In this document: positions 26,469-34,521 of the stretch, piece after piece
How the letters are laid out: each line of letters begins with the position of its first letter
How positions within the stretch are numbered: the first letter of the stretch is position 1
From: Verrucomicrobiota bacterium
GTDB lineage: Bacteria > Verrucomicrobiota > Verrucomicrobiia > CAIQCK01
Direction of reading: 5' to 3'
DNA length: 64,000 nt
Assembly: GCA_026397915.1 (NCBI GenBank)
Contig: JAPLTX010000021.1
Location: 62,001-126,000 of the forward strand
Translations under genes and position numbers: made by a program
Notes under the pieces: model-generated
What the model saw: only the letters and a program-made list of their open reading frames with translations
What the model was told of the DNA's origin: nothing
Database searches by the model: none

Positions 26469-27773
26469 ATGGAATCCACGAGCATGAACCCAACAACCAT
26501 GCTTCGATTTGGGCTGGCCGTAATCCTTCCGATGATCGTCGCGATGCCATGCGGGATCATTCTTGCTGTCCAGAGTTCCCTACTCGATGCCGTGGAGCAG
26601 GCCCACGCGGAACTTTGGAACAAGCGCATTGATCAGCACGGCATCATCCTCGATTACATCGGCGAGATCCCCACTCCCGAGGATTGCAAGGTGGGGCGAC
26701 CGAATGCGATTGGTTGGTGGAGTCCGATCGAGAACGGGCCGATGTTCACAGGCTTGTATCTACCGGCGGCCTGCGAACGCGCCCGCCGCAGCGGAGATTC
26801 CGTTGACAAGGCCAATGCGCTACGTCTGGCCCAGGGGCTTCTGAAATGCGCCTCGGTTTCCGACGTGCCCGGCTTCATCGCACGGGGCATGGGCACGGAC
26901 GGCAAGTGCCATTATCCCCTCGGCTCAGACGACCAGACTCATCCTTGGTTCTACGGCCTCCACACGTATTTCATGAGCGGCATTCCCTCCGTTGAGGAAC
27001 GCAGGCAGGTCGCGAAAATGATGCGAGAGGTTGCGGACGTGCTTGAAACCACAGCCTGGAGATGTCCCTGCGATGGTGCCTTCCAAGGCCAGTTCCGAGG
27101 CGCTTTCCAAGGCCACTTGTTCCGCGACGCCGTCCGCTATTTGTTCATGCTTAGGGCCATGTATGACGTGACGCATGACGGCGTTTGGCTCGAACGCTAC
27201 CGCAAGGCGCTCACCGAGTGTCCCGCGAATTGCGACAAGACGCGCGTCCAGATTTGCGCCGCGGGCTACGGCCCCGACCGCGAGGCGATCAAGGGCATTG
27301 ATGATTATCAGCAATGGATCTATGTCGGGTCGCAAGGTTCGCTGGCCAAACTCGTCGCGATGGAGACCGACGAGTCCCTTCGGGCGCAATACCGCGCCGG
27401 CCTCGCCATCAACGCCAAGAACTCCATCGCGTCCATCGAGGCGCACAAGGCGTTCGATAACAACGACGCGAAAGTGTTTGGGAACGCCAACTGGCGGGCA
27501 GTCTATTCCACTTGGTTTCCTCAGCCTACGCAGGCTGAGGCCCAAAGACTGTCTGGAATCGCAGACAAGTCAAAGCGAGGTGAACGAAAGCATTACGAGG
27601 CCCGCTACATGAGAAATCCGCTCGCAGCCGCGGCGATTGTCGCTCTCGCCGGAGACGGCGCGGGACGCGATGCCATCAATCGGGCGATTCGCCATTACGA
27701 CTACTCGAAGCTCCATATGTCGGAGTTCTTCTTCGCGGAATGCGCGTATTACGCGTTGCCAGCTGAAAAATAA
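26469..27773 (+). CDS. Secreted conserved protein, paralogue of 20802-22130
   Basis: About 434 residues. The longest frame opens at 26409, but ATGs at 26469 and 26484 stand just before the hydrophobic leader (MLRFGLAVILPMIVAMPCG), so the true start is one of these two. It shares order and spacing of motifs with the 20802 gene: EQAHAELW, GRPNAIGWW, GFIARGMGTDGKCHYPLGSD, DDQTHPWFYGL, and near the C-terminus IRHYDYSKLHMSEFF. An alpha-helical barrel is likely; activity unknown. A perfect 22-base palindrome lies inside the gene at 27519-27540. The 108 bases upstream contain only a 28-codon frame of no recognisable kind. Confidence 0.6.
   Translation: MESTSMNPTTMLRFGLAVILPMIVAMPCGIILAVQSSLLDAVEQAHAELWNKRIDQHGIILDYIGEIPTPEDCKVGRPNAIGWWSPIENGPMFTGLYLPAACERARRSGDSVDKANALRLAQGLLKCASVSDVPGFIARGMGTDGKCHYPLGSDDQTHPWFYGLHTYFMSGIPSVEERRQVAKMMREVADVLETTAWRCPCDGAFQGQFRGAFQGHLFRDAVRYLFMLRAMYDVTHDGVWLERYRKALTECPANCDKTRVQICAAGYGPDREAIKGIDDYQQWIYVGSQGSLAKLVAMETDESLRAQYRAGLAINAKNSIASIEAHKAFDNNDAKVFGNANWRAVYSTWFPQPTQAEAQRLSGIADKSKRGERKHYEARYMRNPLAAAAIVALAGDGAGRDAINRAIRHYDYSKLHMSEFFFAECAYYALPAEK
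27519..27540. repeat. Perfect intragenic palindrome
   Basis: The arms CCTCAGCCT and AGGCTGAGG (9 bases each, fully complementary) flank the loop ACGC. It is translated in frame as part of FPQPTQAEAQ, a proline-rich stretch unlike the aligned helical segment of the paralogue at 20802-22130, although the protein length between flanking motifs is nearly unchanged (42 against 43 residues). It could be a mobile palindromic element that replaced coding sequence, or chance. Confidence 0.55.
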
Positions 27774-27817
27774 GAATGACTGCCCCAATGACCGGAAACA
27801 ACATGCAACCCCTTCCC

Positions 27818-29734
27818 ATGAACACAAACCATCGCGCCTCGACGTTTCTTCCAGCCATCTTCGTCAGTTTGTTGAGCATGGTCGGTGTTGGCGGCTCCCT
27901 TGCCCAAGAGTTGGCCGTTCGTCCGGCGCAGAGCCGCTTCCAGCACTTCATCACCCGCCAAAGCAACAAACTCTACGATGGCGAGAAAGAGTTCCGCTTC
28001 GTCGGCGCGAACATGCCGGGGCTGGTATTGCCTTACGACTACACGCTCTCGCTGCCGGAGCGGATGCGCCTGCCGACGCCGTGGGAACAGGAGGACGCGC
28101 TCAAGACGCTCGACCAGATGAACGGCCGCGTCGTGCGGACTTGGAACCTGCCGATGTGCGACCCGAAGGCGCAACCGCAGCCGTGGCACTACGTGCTCGG
28201 CCCGGGCAAGTTCAACGAGGAGGCGTTCAAGGTCGTGGACAACCTCTTCGCGCTGGCCAACAAATACGGCGTGCGCGTGATGCTCGATCTCACGGCGGAG
28301 TCGGGCGATTACCTCGGCGGTATCGGCACCTACGCCGCCTGGCGCGGCAAGAAACGCGCTGAGTTCTACACCGACCCGCAGCTCAAGGAGGACTACAAGG
28401 CCACCGTCCGCCATGTGCTCACTCGGACGAACACCATCACCGGCGTTGCCTACCGGGACGACAAGGCGGTGCTCGCGTGGCAGTTTGGCAACGAGATGCA
28501 TACCGCGCCCGACGCGTGGCTCTCCGAAATGGCGGCGTTCATCAAGAGTTTCGACAAGAACCATCTCGTTGCCGAGACGCGCCATCGGCCCGGCCAGCCG
28601 CTGCTGGTGGACCTGAACATTGACCTCGTCACGCGGCATCTCTACAGCAACTACCGTGGCGTTGAAGGCGGCTGGCCCGGTGCGATGCGCGCTGAGATGG
28701 CGAAGCTCAACGGCGCGCGGCCAATGTTCATCGGCGAATTCGGCCCCTACATTGACGGCAAGATGTTCATGCATGCCAACGTCGTGGACAAGCTACGCGA
28801 GTTCCTCGACTACGTGCAGTCCGATCCGGGCATTTGCGGCTCTCTGCTCTGGAGCATGTATTTCCATCACAACGACGGCGGCTTCTACTGGCACCAGATC
28901 ATGACCTATCCCGCCGTCTGGTCGTATCACTGGCCCGGTTTCCCCAGCGCCGATGCCCAGCGCGAGATCGGCATCATGGCCGCGATGCGCGAGGCGGCGT
29001 TCAAGATTCAAGGCTTGCCCGTGCCGCCCGTGCCCGTGCCCGATGCGCCGGAGTTGCTGCCGATTGGCGACGTGCCGTTCCTCTCGTGGCGCGGCGCGGC
29101 CGGCGCGACCGGCTACGACGTTGAGCACGCGCCGAAAGCAGCCGGTCCGTGGAAACTCATCGCCGGGAACGTCTGCGACGGCGACGTGGCTTATCGTCCG
29201 CTCTTCAGCGACACGACGGCGCGCGCTGGTCAGACGTGCTTCTACCGTGTTACGGCACGCAACGCCTCTGGCACCTCCAAGCCCTCAAACGTCGTCGGGC
29301 CGGTGAAAGTGAAGCGCGTTTGCTTCGTGGACGAGTTGCAGGACTTCTCTCGCGTCCATGCAAAGTCCGACGGGCTGACGTTGAACAACGACTACAATGC
29401 CCTCTACGCCGAGTTCCTCTTCCGCGCCAAAGGCAACACCAACGATTGGCTCAGCTACAGAGTGCCTGCGCCGATGCAAACGGTGAAGGTCGTCGCCTTC
29501 TTCGCCAAGGACACCACCGACTTGACGCTGCAAGTTTCCACCGACGGCAAGAAGTTCACCACGCTCCAGTCAAAGCGAACCGAGCGGCGACTTCCCGCTC
29601 CGCCCCGCGGCGCCACCGTTGGCCAGCGCCGCACGATGGTGGAATACGAGTGCTCCGTGCCTGCCGGCAACCGCCAACTGAAAGTGCTCTGGAACGGCCC
29701 GGCTGAATTGGATCGCGTGGAGATTTATCAGTAG
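27818..29734 (+). CDS. Secreted GH5 endo-beta-1,4-mannanase-like protein with fibronectin-III domain
   Basis: 638 residues from the ATG at 27818, which begins a signal peptide (MNTNHRASTFLPAIFVSLLS, cleavage near GSLAQ). ATGs at 27776, 27788 and 27803 are alternative starts. The barrel is of the GH5_7 mannanase type: KLYDGEKEFRFVGANMPGL, VVRTWNLPM, LAWQFGNEM with acid/base Glu226, and MFIGEFGPY with nucleophile Glu307, plus LLWSMYFHHNDGGFYW. A fibronectin-III-like module follows at about 410-505, then a beta-sandwich that may bind carbohydrate. It would cut internal beta-1,4-mannosidic bonds, complementing the GH2 beta-mannosidase upstream. Confidence 0.78.
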   Translation: MNTNHRASTFLPAIFVSLLSMVGVGGSLAQELAVRPAQSRFQHFITRQSNKLYDGEKEFRFVGANMPGLVLPYDYTLSLPERMRLPTPWEQEDALKTLDQMNGRVVRTWNLPMCDPKAQPQPWHYVLGPGKFNEEAFKVVDNLFALANKYGVRVMLDLTAESGDYLGGIGTYAAWRGKKRAEFYTDPQLKEDYKATVRHVLTRTNTITGVAYRDDKAVLAWQFGNEMHTAPDAWLSEMAAFIKSFDKNHLVAETRHRPGQPLLVDLNIDLVTRHLYSNYRGVEGGWPGAMRAEMAKLNGARPMFIGEFGPYIDGKMFMHANVVDKLREFLDYVQSDPGICGSLLWSMYFHHNDGGFYWHQIMTYPAVWSYHWPGFPSADAQREIGIMAAMREAAFKIQGLPVPPVPVPDAPELLPIGDVPFLSWRGAAGATGYDVEHAPKAAGPWKLIAGNVCDGDVAYRPLFSDTTARAGQTCFYRVTARNASGTSKPSNVVGPVKVKRVCFVDELQDFSRVHAKSDGLTLNNDYNALYAEFLFRAKGNTNDWLSYRVPAPMQTVKVVAFFAKDTTDLTLQVSTDGKKFTTLQSKRTERRLPAPPRGATVGQRRTMVEYECSVPAGNRQLKVLWNGPAELDRVEIYQ

Positions 29735-29735
29735 T

Positions 29736-29754
29736 CCTCTCGCTCCGCGAGAGG
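29736..29754 (+). terminator. Hairpin after the mannanase-like gene
   Basis: The arms CCTCTCGC and GCGAGAGG pair perfectly over 8 bases around a TCC loop, starting two bases after the TAG stop at 29734. No run of T follows, so it is either a weak or factor-assisted terminator or an mRNA-stabilising hairpin. The next gene starts 18 bases later with no visible ribosome site. Confidence 0.5.
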
Positions 29755-29772
29755 GCATCATTTACTACTATT

Positions 29773-30999
29773 ATGAACCGACGAACATTCATTAACAGCA
29801 CACTCGCCGCTGCGCTCGCGCCGTTGCTGCGCGCTGCGGACAAACGCCCGCCGCGCATTGTGCTGCGCTCATCGTGGCAGACCGTCAACATCGGCGACAT
29901 CGGCCACACGCCCGGCGTGCTGACGTTGCTGGAGAAATACCTGCCCGAAGCCGAGGTGCGGCTTTGGCCGAGCAAGGTGGACAACGGCGTGGACGAGATG
30001 CTACGCCGGCGCTTTCCAAAGGTGCCCATCATCGAGGGCGCGGACGCGATTAAGGCGGCGTTCGCCGAGTGCGACTTCCTGCTGCACGGCTCCGGCCCGT
30101 CGTTCGTGGCGGCGAAGGACGTCGCGAGGTGGCGCAAGGAAACCGGCAAACCCTACGGCATCTACGGCATCACGATGGGCTATGCCAGCCCGGGCGCGGT
30201 CGAGCTGATGAATGGAGCGAAGTTCGTGTTTTACCGCGATTCCGTCTCGCTCGCGTTCGCGAAAGCGAACGGCGTCCACTGCCCGGTGATGGAGTTCGGC
30301 CCCGACGGCGCGTTCGGTGTGGACCTGCGCAACGACGCGCCGGCGGTGGGGTTCCTGAAGGCGAACGGGCTGGAGGAGGGAAAGTTCCTTTGCTGTCTCT
30401 CGCGGTTCCGTTTCACGCCCTACTGGAAGGTGAAGAAAGGCGTCGCGTTCGACGCGAAGAAGCACGCGCGCAACGAGGCCATGAAGGAGCACGATCATGC
30501 GCCGTTGCGCGAAGCCATCATCGCTGTCGTGCGCGAGACGCCGCTGAAGGTGCTGCTCTGCCCGGAAGACGCGACGCAGATGGCGGTTGGCAAGGAGATG
30601 CTTTACAACAAGCTGCCCGCCGACGTGAAGACGCGGGTCGTCTGGCGCGAGAAATACTGGCTTACCGACGAAGCCCTTAGCACCTACGTCCGCTCCGCCG
30701 GCATCTTCGGCTCCGAGATGCACAGTCCGATCATGGCGCTGGGCAACGGCATCCCGGCCATCGTCTGCCGGTTCGCCGAGCAGACGAGCAAAGGCATCAT
30801 GTGGCGCGACATCGGCCTCGGCGACTGGCTTTTTGATTTCGACAACGAAGACGACATCAAGCGCGTGGTCCCGACGGTGCTGGCGTTTGCCAAAGACCCC
30901 GCCGCCGCGAAGGTGAAAGCCGCCAAGGCCCGCGCCTTTGTCCAGCAACGCCAGCGTGAGACGATGGAGACGCTGCGAAAGACGCTCGGCGGGATTTGA
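29773..30999 (+). CDS. Exported polysaccharide pyruvyl transferase-like protein
   Basis: 408 residues with a leader MNRRTFINSTLAAALAPLLRAA, twin-arginine-like but short. The body has two Rossmann-like halves: NIGDIGHTPGVLTLLEKYLP at the N-terminus, DFLLHGSGPSFV, YGITMGYASPG, and late GIFGSEMHSPIMALGNGIPA, which correspond to the usual NxGD, HGGG and SxRLHxxIxAxxxGxP signatures of WcaK/CsaB-type pyruvyl transferases. These enzymes add ketal-linked pyruvate to polysaccharides. An exported copy is odd, because the donor phosphoenolpyruvate is cytoplasmic; it may have another role. It is the last gene before the DUF262 cassette. Confidence 0.7.
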   Translation: MNRRTFINSTLAAALAPLLRAADKRPPRIVLRSSWQTVNIGDIGHTPGVLTLLEKYLPEAEVRLWPSKVDNGVDEMLRRRFPKVPIIEGADAIKAAFAECDFLLHGSGPSFVAAKDVARWRKETGKPYGIYGITMGYASPGAVELMNGAKFVFYRDSVSLAFAKANGVHCPVMEFGPDGAFGVDLRNDAPAVGFLKANGLEEGKFLCCLSRFRFTPYWKVKKGVAFDAKKHARNEAMKEHDHAPLREAIIAVVRETPLKVLLCPEDATQMAVGKEMLYNKLPADVKTRVVWREKYWLTDEALSTYVRSAGIFGSEMHSPIMALGNGIPAIVCRFAEQTSKGIMWRDIGLGDWLFDFDNEDDIKRVVPTVLAFAKDPAAAKVKAAKARAFVQQRQRETMETLRKTLGGI

Positions 31000-31001
31000 T
31001 T

Positions 31002-31103
31002 ATGAAACTGGCGAAACTCACACCCGACAACCCGCCGACGCAAAGCGAGTTGCAAGCCGCCGCAAACAAGTCCGACGAATTGACTGCGGTGTCGAGGAGA
31101 TGA
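31002..31103 (+). CDS. Possible 33-residue small protein
   Basis: A short frame (MKLAKLTPDNPPTQSELQAA at its start, ending AVSRR) begins 2 bases after the previous stop and ends 3 bases before the next ATG, so it would fit an operon. Its last codons contain the ribosome site of the following gene. It has no recognised family and no strong ribosome site of its own. It may be a small cassette component, a truncated gene end or chance. Confidence 0.25.
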   Translation: MKLAKLTPDNPPTQSELQAAANKSDELTAVSRR

Positions 31104-31106
31104 CGC

Positions 31107-31889
31107 ATGTTTGTTTTGGAAGCCAATTCCCGGTTAAAGCGCCTAATAGATTCCTGCCGTTCGATAATCGGCTCCGGGACCGATGTGGCATTTCTCGGTT
31201 TCGAGTATGACTCAAGTGCGGCGGCGTTTATGGAGATTACTCTACAACACGCCGAAGCTTTCCATGCAATCGCGTCTGGCGGAGAGAGCCTGTATTTCGC
31301 GGCGGCCTCTTGCGCTCGTTCAGCCATGGAAGCTGCGGCGACCGTAGCTTGGATTTGCGCTCCAAACGAGAAGGTCGAGAAAGAAGGCCGCTGGCTTGGT
31401 TACTACGACAGCATGGCAACTTTCCACACAAATCAAGCCGAGGCGCTACAGGACATTGATCCTGAGATTTCGTCTGCGGTCGAAAGTTTTCGGTCCGTTC
31501 AGACGAACATTCGGAATAGGACGATCAACGGGAAGAGAATCCCGATTGTGGCGAAGCCGTCATTCCGCCAGTTGCTGAACTCGATCGGCCATGGGGAGCA
31601 TTACGCGTCGTATCGTGAATTATGCGAAATCGTCCACATCGGTCCGGAAATGGTCCACAGATTCGTAGAGCCGATGACTTTTAGTAACGGCATCTCGGGA
31701 TTCAGGATTTCACCACGGAAGTTCGGCGGTGAATGGACTGTTCCTTTCTTGGTTATTGGGTGGTCGGTCGCGCTTTCGGTCAATACGGCATTGATTGAAC
31801 TCGGTGACACCCCGACCAAGCTGGTGCCCATTCATGAAGCCCAAAAGCAACTCACAGACTGCATAAGAACACGAAAGGACACGCCATGA
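31107..31889 (+). CDS. Uncharacterised protein coupled to the DUF262-HNH nuclease
   Basis: 260 residues, no signal peptide, mostly alpha-helical. GAGGAG at 31094-31099, 7 bases before the ATG, is a strong ribosome site. Visible features are an N-terminal helical segment with FLGFEYDSSAAAFMEIT, SAMEAAATVAWIC, RQLLNSIGHGEHYASYRELCEIVHIGPE, and a hydrophobic stretch VPFLVIGWSVALSVNTALIE near the end. The motif EIVHIGPEMVHR recalls DUF5677/HEPN-like helical proteins, but I cannot assign it. Its stop overlaps the nuclease start (ATGA at 31886-31889), so the two are translated together. Base composition is less GC-rich than the flanking metabolic genes. Possible role: partner, inhibitor or sensor of the nuclease. 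Confidence 0.6.
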   Translation: MFVLEANSRLKRLIDSCRSIIGSGTDVAFLGFEYDSSAAAFMEITLQHAEAFHAIASGGESLYFAAASCARSAMEAAATVAWICAPNEKVEKEGRWLGYYDSMATFHTNQAEALQDIDPEISSAVESFRSVQTNIRNRTINGKRIPIVAKPSFRQLLNSIGHGEHYASYRELCEIVHIGPEMVHRFVEPMTFSNGISGFRISPRKFGGEWTVPFLVIGWSVALSVNTALIELGDTPTKLVPIHEAQKQLTDCIRTRKDTP

Positions 31890-33187
31890 GCACAACGTTG
31901 CACTCCGATTACGACAGCAAGACGGTCCAAGAACTGGTCCACTTGTTCAACAACGGGCAACTCAATCTTAATCCGGGGTTTCAAAGACAATCGGTATGGT
32001 CCGAGAGAGACCGAAAAAAGCTCATCGAGACGGTTTTTCAGAACTACCCAATCCCATCCATATTTCTCTACAAGCAGAACACAGACGGGCGACTGACTTA
32101 TGACGTGATTGACGGAAAACAGCGCCTTGAGTCCATGTTCATGTTTCAAGGACTCAGCCGTTTCCGCGGCCAAAGGTTCTTCGTAAAGTTCCCGCTCGAA
32201 GAAGCTGAAGGGACTACGCAATGGGATTGGGCACGTGTTCGTCGCAAAGGCCACGAGCACCGATTTATGGGCTACAAGATTCAAACGGTCGAAGTGTCTG
32301 GGGAATTCTCTGACATTGTTGACCTTTTCGTCCGGATCAATTCCACTGGCAAACGTCTGACTGGTGCCGAAAAAAGGCACGCGAAGTATTACCACAGCGA
32401 GTTCTTAAAGAAGGCGGCACGACTGGCCGAAGCTAAGCAGTGGTTCTTCGAGGATAATCATGTCCTCTCGAAAGGTCAGATCAGCCGAATGAAGCATGTG
32501 GAACTGGTCTGTGAACTAGTGGCCTCAATTCATTCACTCGGCCCGATCAACAAGAAGAAGGCTCTGGATTCCCTTATTGCGGGCCACACTGTTGACCAAC
32601 GAAGCTTGAAGCGCTGCATGCGCGAGTTCGTTCGTGTTCTAAACCTGGTGAGGAGAGTATTCCCGGCCCTTAAGACCACGCGTTTCACTAAAGTGTCCGA
32701 CTTCTATTCGTTGTTCATGTTGATTTGGGAGATGGATCGCGCTGGCTGCATCTTGACCGACAGACGAAGGAACGAGCAAGCGCAGAGACTTCTCACCTGG
32801 TTGTCGGATGGTGTTGGAATAGTCAGAGACCAAGTCAAGAAGGCGGAAGGCGCAAAGCCAGATCAGCGCCTCTTCGCCGATTACTTGCTCACGGTGCAGG
32901 GCGATACCGACAGTCTGCCAACGCGAAAGCGGAGGGCCGACATTCTCCGCCAGTTGTTGGGTGGATTGTTTGAGAGAAAAGATGAAAAACGAGGATTCAC
33001 CCTAGAACAACGCCGATTGATCTGGCACTCGGACGAGAAACGAAAATGCAAGCGATGCCGCCTTCCCCTGTCATGGAGCAACTTTACTGTTGACCATGTG
33101 AAGCCGCATTCACGTGGCGGAAGAACAGTTCTTAACAACGCTGCTCTCATGTGTCGCGCATGCAACTCCAGAAAGGGAAACAGATAG
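31886..33187 (+). CDS. DUF262-HNH nuclease, GmrSD-like
   Basis: 433 residues. The N-terminal DUF262 (GmrS/ParB-like NTPase) domain has NPGFQRQSVWSERDRKKLIE (FQRQ at 32-35) and DVIDGKQRL (DGKQR at 76-80), then VDLFVRINSTGKRLTGAE. A helical middle follows. The C-terminus (about 388-433) is a zinc HNH endonuclease: CKRCRLP, FTVDHVKPHSRGG with the His-Asp-His core, LNNAALMCRACNSRKGN. In GmrSD enzymes such domains cleave modified (glucosylated) phage DNA using NTP; other DUF262-HNH proteins also act in phage defence. This one lacks a full DUF1524 and carries a classical HNH instead. The preceding gene overlaps it. A lone two-gene unit of lower GC inside sugar-metabolism genes suggests acquisition by transfer. 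Confidence 0.82.
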   Translation: MSTTLHSDYDSKTVQELVHLFNNGQLNLNPGFQRQSVWSERDRKKLIETVFQNYPIPSIFLYKQNTDGRLTYDVIDGKQRLESMFMFQGLSRFRGQRFFVKFPLEEAEGTTQWDWARVRRKGHEHRFMGYKIQTVEVSGEFSDIVDLFVRINSTGKRLTGAEKRHAKYYHSEFLKKAARLAEAKQWFFEDNHVLSKGQISRMKHVELVCELVASIHSLGPINKKKALDSLIAGHTVDQRSLKRCMREFVRVLNLVRRVFPALKTTRFTKVSDFYSLFMLIWEMDRAGCILTDRRRNEQAQRLLTWLSDGVGIVRDQVKKAEGAKPDQRLFADYLLTVQGDTDSLPTRKRRADILRQLLGGLFERKDEKRGFTLEQRRLIWHSDEKRKCKRCRLPLSWSNFTVDHVKPHSRGGRTVLNNAALMCRACNSRKGNR

Positions 33188-33218
33188 AGCGAAAGACTGC
33201 TGGTGACGTGTGAAGTCG

Positions 33219-33977
33219 ATGGACCAATTTATGAACAACGAAAACCTGCTGCAAAAAGAAGCCAAGATGATGAAACTGGAGAAGCTCATCGCCCAGCGCG
33301 AGGGCGTCTCCACGAAGGAATTCCCGGTTCCGGTGAAGGAGTTGCTCAAACGCTATGAGCAACTTTACACGGGCGCGATCAGCGATGTGCTGCGCGAGTT
33401 CTGCCTGCTCGACCAGTCGCTGCCGGGCCACCTGCGGCCGTTGCGCGACAGCGATGTCGTCGCCGGCATCGCATTCACCGTCAAGAGCGCGCCGAACGTG
33501 AAGATCACCGGCGAGATGACGTTCCGCACACAGATGCTCGACGAGATGGGCGAGGACACGTTCGTGGTTTGGGACACCTCCAATGATGAGAAGGCCACGC
33601 TCTGGGGCGGCGTGATGACCGCGACGGCCTACGGCAAGGGTGTGAAGGCGGCGTGCATTGACGGTGGCATCCGCGACACGAAGCAGATCCTGGAGAAGCC
33701 TTTCCCGGTCTATTACAAGCACCGCATCCCGAACGGCTCGCTCGGCCGTTGCCTCATCACGCACTACCAGGTGCCGATCAAGATCGGCGACGTGGTGATC
33801 AAGCCCGGCGACGTGGTCTTTGCCGACTGCGACGGCGTGGTCTGCGTCCCGCGCGACATCGCCCACGACGTGCTGGTCCGCGCCGAGGAAATCCGCGCCA
33901 ATGAAAAGAAAATCTTCGGCTGGGTCGCCGAAGGGCAAAGCATCCACCAGATCACGGAGAAGGGCGGATACTTTTGA
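33219..33977 (+). CDS. RraA-family protein (HMG aldolase-like)
   Basis: About 252 residues; starts at GTG 33210, ATG 33219, 33231 or 33267 are possible and no ribosome site is decisive. The RraA/dimethylmenaquinone-methyltransferase-like fold is clear: YTGAISDVLREF, WGGVMTATAYGKGVKAACIDGGIRDT (the catalytic Arg-Asp pair of class II HMG/CHA aldolases lies in GGIRD), then GDVVFADCDGVVCVPRDIA. Family members are 4-hydroxy-4-methyl-2-oxoglutarate aldolases or oxaloacetate decarboxylases, and RraA itself inhibits RNase E. In carbohydrate clusters, similar proteins are thought to process sugar-acid intermediates. It probably belonged to the gene series interrupted by the DUF262 cassette. Confidence 0.82.
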   Translation: MDQFMNNENLLQKEAKMMKLEKLIAQREGVSTKEFPVPVKELLKRYEQLYTGAISDVLREFCLLDQSLPGHLRPLRDSDVVAGIAFTVKSAPNVKITGEMTFRTQMLDEMGEDTFVVWDTSNDEKATLWGGVMTATAYGKGVKAACIDGGIRDTKQILEKPFPVYYKHRIPNGSLGRCLITHYQVPIKIGDVVIKPGDVVFADCDGVVCVPRDIAHDVLVRAEEIRANEKKIFGWVAEGQSIHQITEKGGYF

Positions 33978-33999
33978 TCGGTGGACAGAAAAACGAGAA

Positions 34000-34479
34000 A
34001 TGAGACGAACCGACAAAGAGATCAGCGACCGGCGGCGGATTGACGAGGTCATCCGCGGCAGCCTCGTGTGCCGCGTGGCGATAGCGAAGGACAACGCGCC
34101 GTATGTCGTGCCAATGTCGTTCGGCTACGACGGCGCGGCGATCTACCTGCACACGGCGCCGGACGGGAAGAAAATCGAGCATTTTCAGACCAACCCGCAG
34201 GTTTGTTTCGAGTTCGAGCGCAACGTGGAGTTGCGGCACGATCCACAGACTGCCTGCAAGTGGAACTTCAACTTCGAGAGCGTGATCGGCTACGGCACCA
34301 TCAGCGAACTGGTCGAGCCGGCGCAGAAGGAGCGCGCGCTCAACGAAATCATGCGCCAGTATTCCGGCAAGACGTGGCCGTTCGAAAGCGCGTCGGTGGC
34401 CAAGGTGCGCGTGTGGAAGATCGCCATCGCCTCGATGAGCGGAAAGCAGTCGCAGCCGCAGAAGGCTGGAGTCTCGTGA
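34000..34479 (+). CDS. Pyridoxamine 5'-phosphate oxidase-like flavoprotein (NimA-like)
   Basis: 159 residues; the ATG at 34000 gives the standard N-terminus (MRRTDKEISDRRRIDEVIRG), while the longer frame from 33820 runs inside the RraA gene. The split-barrel flavin-binding fold shows SLVCRVAIAKDNAPYVVPM, FGYDGAAIYLHTAPDGKKIEH, VCFEFERNVEL and ESVIGYGTISELVE, as in NimA-type and MSMEG-like FMN-binding proteins. Role unknown; such proteins reduce flavin-accessible substrates or F420-linked compounds. It is separated by 22 bases from the RraA-like gene and is likely co-transcribed. Confidence 0.85.
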   Translation: MRRTDKEISDRRRIDEVIRGSLVCRVAIAKDNAPYVVPMSFGYDGAAIYLHTAPDGKKIEHFQTNPQVCFEFERNVELRHDPQTACKWNFNFESVIGYGTISELVEPAQKERALNEIMRQYSGKTWPFESASVAKVRVWKIAIASMSGKQSQPQKAGVS

Positions 34480-34521
34480 AGCGAGAGTTGATAAACCTTC
34501 AGCAATTGTGAGAAAGGTGAA

